The translations under genes were made by a program, and so were the position numbers. A DNA stretch of 35,519 nt from Oribacterium sp. (lineage in GTDB: Bacteria; Bacillota_A; Clostridia; Lachnospirales; Lachnospiraceae). The notes beneath the pieces were generated by a model. That model was not told the origin of the DNA. It did no database searches and saw nothing but the letters and a program-made list of their open reading frames with translations. This document shows, piece by piece, positions 31,883 to 35,519 of this stretch. The stretch's first letter is position 1, and each line of letters opens with the position of its first letter. The stretch is from positions 1 to 35,519 of the forward strand of contig SFND01000028.1 in NCBI GenBank assembly GCA_004554245.1. Direction: 5' to 3'.

Positions 31883-32251
31883 CTATGCGTCCGGCGTCTT
31901 CTGCGCCTCCGCATCTTTCATAAAGATATGATGCCTGTTCAAAAGATTGAGATACTGCTCTTCAATCTGCTGATAAGTACAGTAATTCGCCTTTCCGCGA
32001 ATCACGATGATGATGTCTAGCCCCTGTTTCACTCTGAAATCATTTAATCTGAAGATTTCACGCATCTTCCGCGCAAATGTATGACGCACGACCGAGTTTC
32101 CGATCTTCTTCGAACAGGAAACCCCTAAACGGTTGTGCCTGCATCCGTTCTCACAAACATACATCACGAGCGCGCTCGACGCATACGATCGGCCGGTCTG
32201 ATAAGCTCTCTGAAAATCACTATTCTTTTTTACGGATGGAAATCGCTTCAT
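31883..32251 (-). CDS. rnpA: Ribonuclease P protein component
   Basis: The 122-residue RNase P protein helps the RNA subunit mature tRNA 5' ends. It carries LKKNSDF-type (KKNSDFQRAY), RLGVSCSKKIGNSVVRH and REIFRLN blocks. The usual RNR box (RNRIKR) appears as RHTFARK, so the third residue of the box, normally Arg, is Thr. GGAGAGG lies about 13 bases before the ATG, a longer spacing than usual. It follows rpmH, with a terminator in the 169-bp gap between them. Confidence 0.95.
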   Translation of the reverse strand: MKRFPSVKKNSDFQRAYQTGRSYASSALVMYVCENGCRHNRLGVSCSKKIGNSVVRHTFARKMREIFRLNDFRVKQGLDIIIVIRGKANYCTYQQIEEQYLNLLNRHHIFMKDAEAQKTPDA

Positions 32252-32374
32252 CTTCTCAAAAAACCTCTCCTGCCTGTGTATTTCTGTTCAATGCTGTCGA
32301 CCCGTCTCCTCCCGAACGGCTTTCTCAGGCGCAGCGCGCCCGCAGAATCCCCTCGAAAAACAGACACTGTTATA

Positions 32375-32404
32375 TGAAAAAAGACCGCTTTCAAAAGCGG
32401 TCTT
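32375..32404 (-). terminator. Terminator between rpmH and rnpA
   Basis: A 10-bp perfect stem (AAGACCGCTT 32381-32390 with AAGCGGTCTT 32395-32404) is followed on the minus strand by TTTTTTCATA. It lies 16 bases after the rpmH stop, so most transcripts probably end here and rnpA is expressed by readthrough or a weaker promoter. Confidence 0.9.
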
Positions 32405-32420
32405 CATCATATGTCGTGAA

Positions 32421-32564
32421 TTAAACGGTTAATGCTGCTCTACCTTTTGCTCTTCTGGCAGCCAGTACCTTTCTACCGCCTGCGGTTGCCATTCTGGCTC
32501 TGAATCCATGAACCTTGGATCTCTGTCTGGTCTTTGGCTGTAAAGTCATTTTTCCCTTGTGCAT
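32421..32564 (-). CDS. rpmH: 50S ribosomal protein L34
   Basis: The 47-residue protein MHKGKMTLQPKTRQRSKVHG... carries the L34 core QPKTRQRSKVHGFRARM and AGGRKVLAARRAKGR. It is basic, lies in the 50S subunit and is standard in length. The start at 32564 has GGAGG nine bases upstream. The usual start KMTxQPK is also present as ATG 32549, but its RBS is poorer, so the protein has four or five extra N-terminal residues. It is transcribed away from dnaA from a strong promoter (32691-32720). Confidence 0.95.
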   Translation of the reverse strand: MHKGKMTLQPKTRQRSKVHGFRARMATAGGRKVLAARRAKGRAALTV

Positions 32565-32720
32565 ATACTGACACCTCCTTTTCTGATAATCTTTCAGGAC
32601 TCCATTGAATTTTCAGTTTTCAATGTTGGACTCCTTGAATAGCCCTTCGTCCTGAAGTAACTTCAGATCTAGGGTAAACATCGCTTGTATATTATATAGA
32701 AAAGCTATTTTTTCGTCAAT
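32565..32720 (-). promoter_or_regulatory. rpmH promoter and leader
   Basis: On the minus strand, TTGACG (32715-32720) and TATAAT (32691-32696) are spaced by 17-18 bp and form a strong promoter. The leader of about 120 nt holds the palindrome CTGAAGT-a-ACTTCAG (32652-32666), a CATTGAA/TTCAATG hairpin (about 32603-32625) and two near-copies of GGACTCC-TTGAA. Confidence 0.75.
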
Positions 32721-32977
32721 CCTTTATTTATGCACTTTATCAACATTTTTATCCACTTTTCAACAGTATAAAAATCTGTCCACAAATTGTGTACAAAATG
32801 TGGATAAGTGGAGTACCAGGCTGACTTGGATTTTTAAAAAGCACAGAATTACGTCATTTTTATGTGGAAAAACAGATGTTCACAAGTGTTTATCCACAGA
32901 CTAAGTGGCATTGCCTTGCTATTCTATCCACAATCGTTTATAATTTATTCGTGATTTTATCGTTTAAGGAGCATCTC
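32721..32977 (+). other. oriC part 1: DnaA-box cluster upstream of dnaA
   Basis: The AT-rich non-coding gap between rpmH and dnaA holds many DnaA-box-like 9-mers. Exact boxes are TGTGGATAA (32799-32807, minus) and TTATCCACA (32890-32898, plus). Near matches are CTATCCACA (32924-32932), TTATCCACT and TTATCAACA (about 32738-32758), and TGTCCACAA (about 32778). Their density and the flanking rpmH and dnaA genes are the Firmicutes origin pattern. Confidence 0.9.
32916..32944 (+). promoter_or_regulatory. Likely dnaA promoter with a DnaA box in the spacer
   Basis: TTGCTA (32916-32921) and a perfect TATAAT (32939-32944) are 17 bp apart. A near-consensus DnaA box (32924-32932) lies in the spacer and an exact box lies 18 bp upstream, as expected for autorepression by DnaA. 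Confidence 0.7.
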
Positions 32978-34354
32978 ATGAACGATTTTGAGACGATTAG
33001 AAAAAACTGGGATGATATTCTGAAGAATATGAAGGAGGAGCATGACATCCTCCCTGTATCCTTTGATACATGGCTGAAACCGCTCAGACTATTTGATTTT
33101 ATCAACAGTCAGCTGCTGATTCTTGTACCAGAAGAAGGCTATATCAAGTATCTCGATAAAAAGTATTCCTTATTTTTAAAGGTAGCGGTCGAAGAAAAGA
33201 CCAGCATTCCTGTCGAGATTCTTTTTATGGTGGAAAAAGATGCTCGCGACTATGTGAAGCGTCTTCAGGGTATCTCCAGCGAGAAAAAAGATCCGGAAGA
33301 GCTGTTTGCTGAAACGCTGAAGGAAGCAAATCTGAATAATGAATACACCTTCGACACCTTCGTCGTTGGTTCAAGCAACAACCTGGCGCATGCAGCATCC
33401 CTCGCGGTCGCTGAATCACCGGGCGAGATCTATAACCCGCTCTATATCTATGGAGGCGCCGGTCTCGGAAAGACGCATCTGATGCATTCGATTGCACACT
33501 TTATATTAAGAAATAATCCGAACGCGAAGATCCGTTATGTCACCTCGGAAACCTTCATTAACGAGTTCGTCGATTCCATCCGAAACAAGAACAACATGTC
33601 GCCGGCCGACTTCCGTAACCGTTACCGTGAGCTTGATGTTCTGCTGATCGATGATATCCAGTTTATTATAGGTAAGGAAGGAACGCAGGAAGAGTTCTTC
33701 CATACCTTTAATACCCTGTATGAAAATAAGAAGCAGATCGTCATCGCATCAGATAAACCACCGAAAGACATCGATAATCTCGAGGATCGACTCCGTTCAC
33801 GATTCGAGGTCGGTCTGATCGTGGATATCCAGATGCCGGACTTCGAAACACGTATGGCTATCCTTCGTAAGAAGGAGGAGCTCATGAATGTAAACATTGA
33901 CAACGAGATCATCAAGTACATCGCGACGAATATCAAGTCAAACATCCGTGAGCTCGAGGGCGCACTGACGAAAATCGTGGCCATGTCCCGCCTGAAGGGC
34001 CAGTCCATCGATCTCGCGCTCGCCGAGGATCTTCTGAAGGACCACATCACACCGGATGGTCCGAAGGAAGTGACCCCGGAGCTGATCATCACGACCGTTG
34101 CAGAACACTTCGGCATCACAAATCTCGAGATCGCTTCGCAGAAGAAAAGCAAGGAAATCGTCTACCCTAGACAGCTTGCGATGTACCTCTGCCGTACCAT
34201 GACCGAGGCGCCGCTGAAAACCATCGGTGAGTACCTCGGCGGGCGCGATCATACGACGATTATGCATGGTATCGATAAGATATCCACAGAATTACGCACA
34301 AACGAACAATTGAAATCCACAATTGAGACCCTGAAGAAAAAAATCTCACCTTAA
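32978..34354 (+). CDS. dnaA: Replication initiator DnaA
   Basis: The 458-residue AAA+ initiator binds oriC and opens it. Domain I is at 1-90 and a short linker follows. The ATPase has Walker A GGAGLGKT (159-166) and Walker B LLIDDIQF (222-229). The C-terminal DNA-binding domain carries the DnaA signature LGGRDHTTIMHGIDKIS. ATG 32978 follows AAGGAG by six bases; a longer frame opens at 32864 in the DnaA-box region and is not credible. Gene and origin are arranged as in Bacillus and Clostridium. Confidence 0.97.
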   Translation: MNDFETIRKNWDDILKNMKEEHDILPVSFDTWLKPLRLFDFINSQLLILVPEEGYIKYLDKKYSLFLKVAVEEKTSIPVEILFMVEKDARDYVKRLQGISSEKKDPEELFAETLKEANLNNEYTFDTFVVGSSNNLAHAASLAVAESPGEIYNPLYIYGGAGLGKTHLMHSIAHFILRNNPNAKIRYVTSETFINEFVDSIRNKNNMSPADFRNRYRELDVLLIDDIQFIIGKEGTQEEFFHTFNTLYENKKQIVIASDKPPKDIDNLEDRLRSRFEVGLIVDIQMPDFETRMAILRKKEELMNVNIDNEIIKYIATNIKSNIRELEGALTKIVAMSRLKGQSIDLALAEDLLKDHITPDGPKEVTPELIITTVAEHFGITNLEIASQKKSKEIVYPRQLAMYLCRTMTEAPLKTIGEYLGGRDHTTIMHGIDKISTELRTNEQLKSTIETLKKKISP

Positions 34355-34528
34355 GCGTCTTATCGTGACATGATTTGTTCACAGTGTGTAAAGCAACTGT
34401 CAACCGAGTTGTCAGATGCCGAAAATGACGTAATTATGCCGTGAAAATGACTTTTTCACATTTCCACAGCCCCTAATAATAGTACTAGAAATTAAAAGAA
34501 TTAATTAAATATAAAGAGAGGCCGCCTC
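34355..34528 (+). other. oriC part 2: dnaA-dnaN spacer with unwinding-element features
   Basis: The 174-bp spacer contains degenerate DnaA boxes TTTTTCACA (34452-34460) and ATTTCCACA (34460-34468), then a short GC run (GCCCC). Five repeats of NTA follow (CTA ATA ATA GTA CTA, 34473-34487), then AT-rich sequence (34488-34515). This order, boxes then GC then trinucleotides then AT-rich, is the known DnaA-trio unwinding layout of Bacillus subtilis. Confidence 0.65.
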
Positions 34529-35519
34529 ATGAAACTGCAATTCAAGAAAACTGATCTGATCAACGCGATCAATATCGTATCCAAAGCTGTTCCGTCGAAA
34601 ACCACGATGTCGATTCTCGAGTGTATCCTCGTCGATGCATCCAATGGAAAAATCGAACTCGTAGGTAACGATGCAGAATTCGGTATCCAGACGGTATGCA
34701 ACGGTACGATCATCGAAGCTGGTAAGGTTGCACTGGAAGCGAAGATTTTCTCTGAGATCATCCGCCGTCTTCCGGAAGCATCCGGAATCGAAGTTACCAT
34801 CGAGACAGATGAACGTAACAATACCATCATCACCTGTGAGAATTCTGTATTTAAGATCGCCGGACGTGATGGCAATGAGTTCACTGCACTTCCGAAGATC
34901 GATAAAAACCAGTCTGTGTCACTCTCCCAGTTCATGCTGCGCCAGATTATCTCACAGACGATCTTCTCCATCGCTGCCAACGACAGTAACAAAAAGATGA
35001 CCGGTGAACTTTTCGAGGTAAATGGAGATGATTTCACCGTCACATCCCTCGATGGTCACCGTATTTCGATCCGTCGCATCAAGCTGAATCAAAATTATGA
35101 TACAGCCAGAGCCATCGTTCCTGGTAAAGCACTGAACGAGCTCAGTAAGATTCTATCCGGTGGAGTTTATGATGAAGTCATCGTCTACTTCTCCATGAAT
35201 CACATCATGTTTGAGTTTAATGACACGCTCGTTGTTACGAGACTGATCGATGGTGATTACTTCCATGTAGCACAGATGCTGTCCGAGGATTATGAAACAA
35301 AAATCATCGTAAACCGTAAGAACTTCCTCGACTGTCTCGATCGTTCGACGATTTTCGTAAAGGATAACGACAAGCAGCCGCTGGTTCTGAAAATCGAGGA
35401 GAATGTACTCGGCCTGAAGATCAAGACAGACCTCGGTACGATGGATGCAGAAATCGCCATCCGGAAAACCGGAAACGATCTCATGATCGGCTTTAATCCG
35501 AAGTATCTCGTGGATGCAC
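34529..35519 (+). CDS. dnaN: DNA polymerase III beta clamp, cut by window end
   Basis: About 330 of roughly 370 residues of the sliding clamp are visible. The protein begins MKLQFKKTDLINAINIVSKAV and shows the clamp blocks VSLSQFMLRQIISQTIFSIA (second domain) and RISIRRI. The third domain begins at the DTLVVTRLIDGDY block. GAGAGG lies seven bases before the ATG. The clamp tethers polymerases, including DinB, to DNA. It follows dnaA, as in nearly all Firmicutes, and the missing C-terminus lies to the right of the window. Confidence 0.97.
   Translation, partial: MKLQFKKTDLINAINIVSKAVPSKTTMSILECILVDASNGKIELVGNDAEFGIQTVCNGTIIEAGKVALEAKIFSEIIRRLPEASGIEVTIETDERNNTIITCENSVFKIAGRDGNEFTALPKIDKNQSVSLSQFMLRQIISQTIFSIAANDSNKKMTGELFEVNGDDFTVTSLDGHRISIRRIKLNQNYDTARAIVPGKALNELSKILSGGVYDEVIVYFSMNHIMFEFNDTLVVTRLIDGDYFHVAQMLSEDYETKIIVNRKNFLDCLDRSTIFVKDNDKQPLVLKIEENVLGLKIKTDLGTMDAEIAIRKTGNDLMIGFNPKYLVDA

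Noticed and set aside
32864..32977. Extended dnaA start at 32864
   Set aside because: The extra codons cross DnaA boxes and the promoter; ATG 32978 has AAGGAG and gives the normal domain I.

Overview
The window is a piece of a low-GC-branch Gram-positive (Firmicutes/Clostridia) chromosome around the replication origin. The gene order rpmH-rnpA-yidD-yidC-jag-mnmE-mnmG-rsmG-parA-parB on the minus strand, facing dnaA-dnaN on the plus strand, is the classic Firmicutes origin layout. The protein set fits a Lachnospiraceae-type anaerobe of moderate GC: DUF4446 beside parB, an exported trigger-factor-like lipoprotein, ATP-type PEP carboxykinase, an exported CbiK-like chelatase and an MdoB/LTA-synthase-like enzyme. 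I cannot name the genus from sequence alone.

Layout. 1-1500: the edge of a probable integrated element or its remnant, with two small Cys-rich proteins, a tRNA-Arg(CCT) gene, a second broken 5' half of tRNA-Arg, and AT-rich sequence with overlapping hairpins. 1534-12313: minus-strand housekeeping and accessory genes (ylmH, hflX, a DUF1461 membrane protein, a trigger-factor-like lipoprotein, an M18 aminopeptidase, lepB with a zinc-ribbon insertion, pckA, and a lipoprotein sirohydrochlorin chelatase homologue). 12457-14903: plus-strand dinB and a HAD phosphatase. 14937-16529: minus-strand MdoB-like phosphoglycerol transferase. 16942-18511: plus-strand HD-domain protein and ksgA/rsmA. 18544-32564: a long minus-strand run (exported 827-aa protein, DUF4446, parB, parA, EamA transporter, rsmG, mnmG, mnmE, jag, yidC, yidD, rnpA, rpmH). 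32565-35519: the origin region with DnaA boxes, dnaA, a dnaA-dnaN spacer with an unwinding-element-like sequence, and dnaN cut by the window end.

How the genes fit together. ParA/ParB and four perfect 16-bp parS palindromes form the origin-segregation system, and DnaA/DnaN start replication. RpmH, RnpA, YidD, YidC and Jag serve translation, RNase P and membrane insertion. MnmE/MnmG, RsmG and KsgA modify tRNA and rRNA.

Two points stand out. First, there is a family of intergenic stem-loops (four clear copies, possibly five) with a conserved 22-nt loop and stems that differ between copies but stay complementary. All four clear copies have the same orientation relative to the genes around them, and one long copy has near-perfect terminal inverted repeats and supplies the dinB stop codon. 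Second, one parS site lies inside a 36-bp inverted repeat followed by a U-tract, exactly where transcription from a consensus parA promoter should start.
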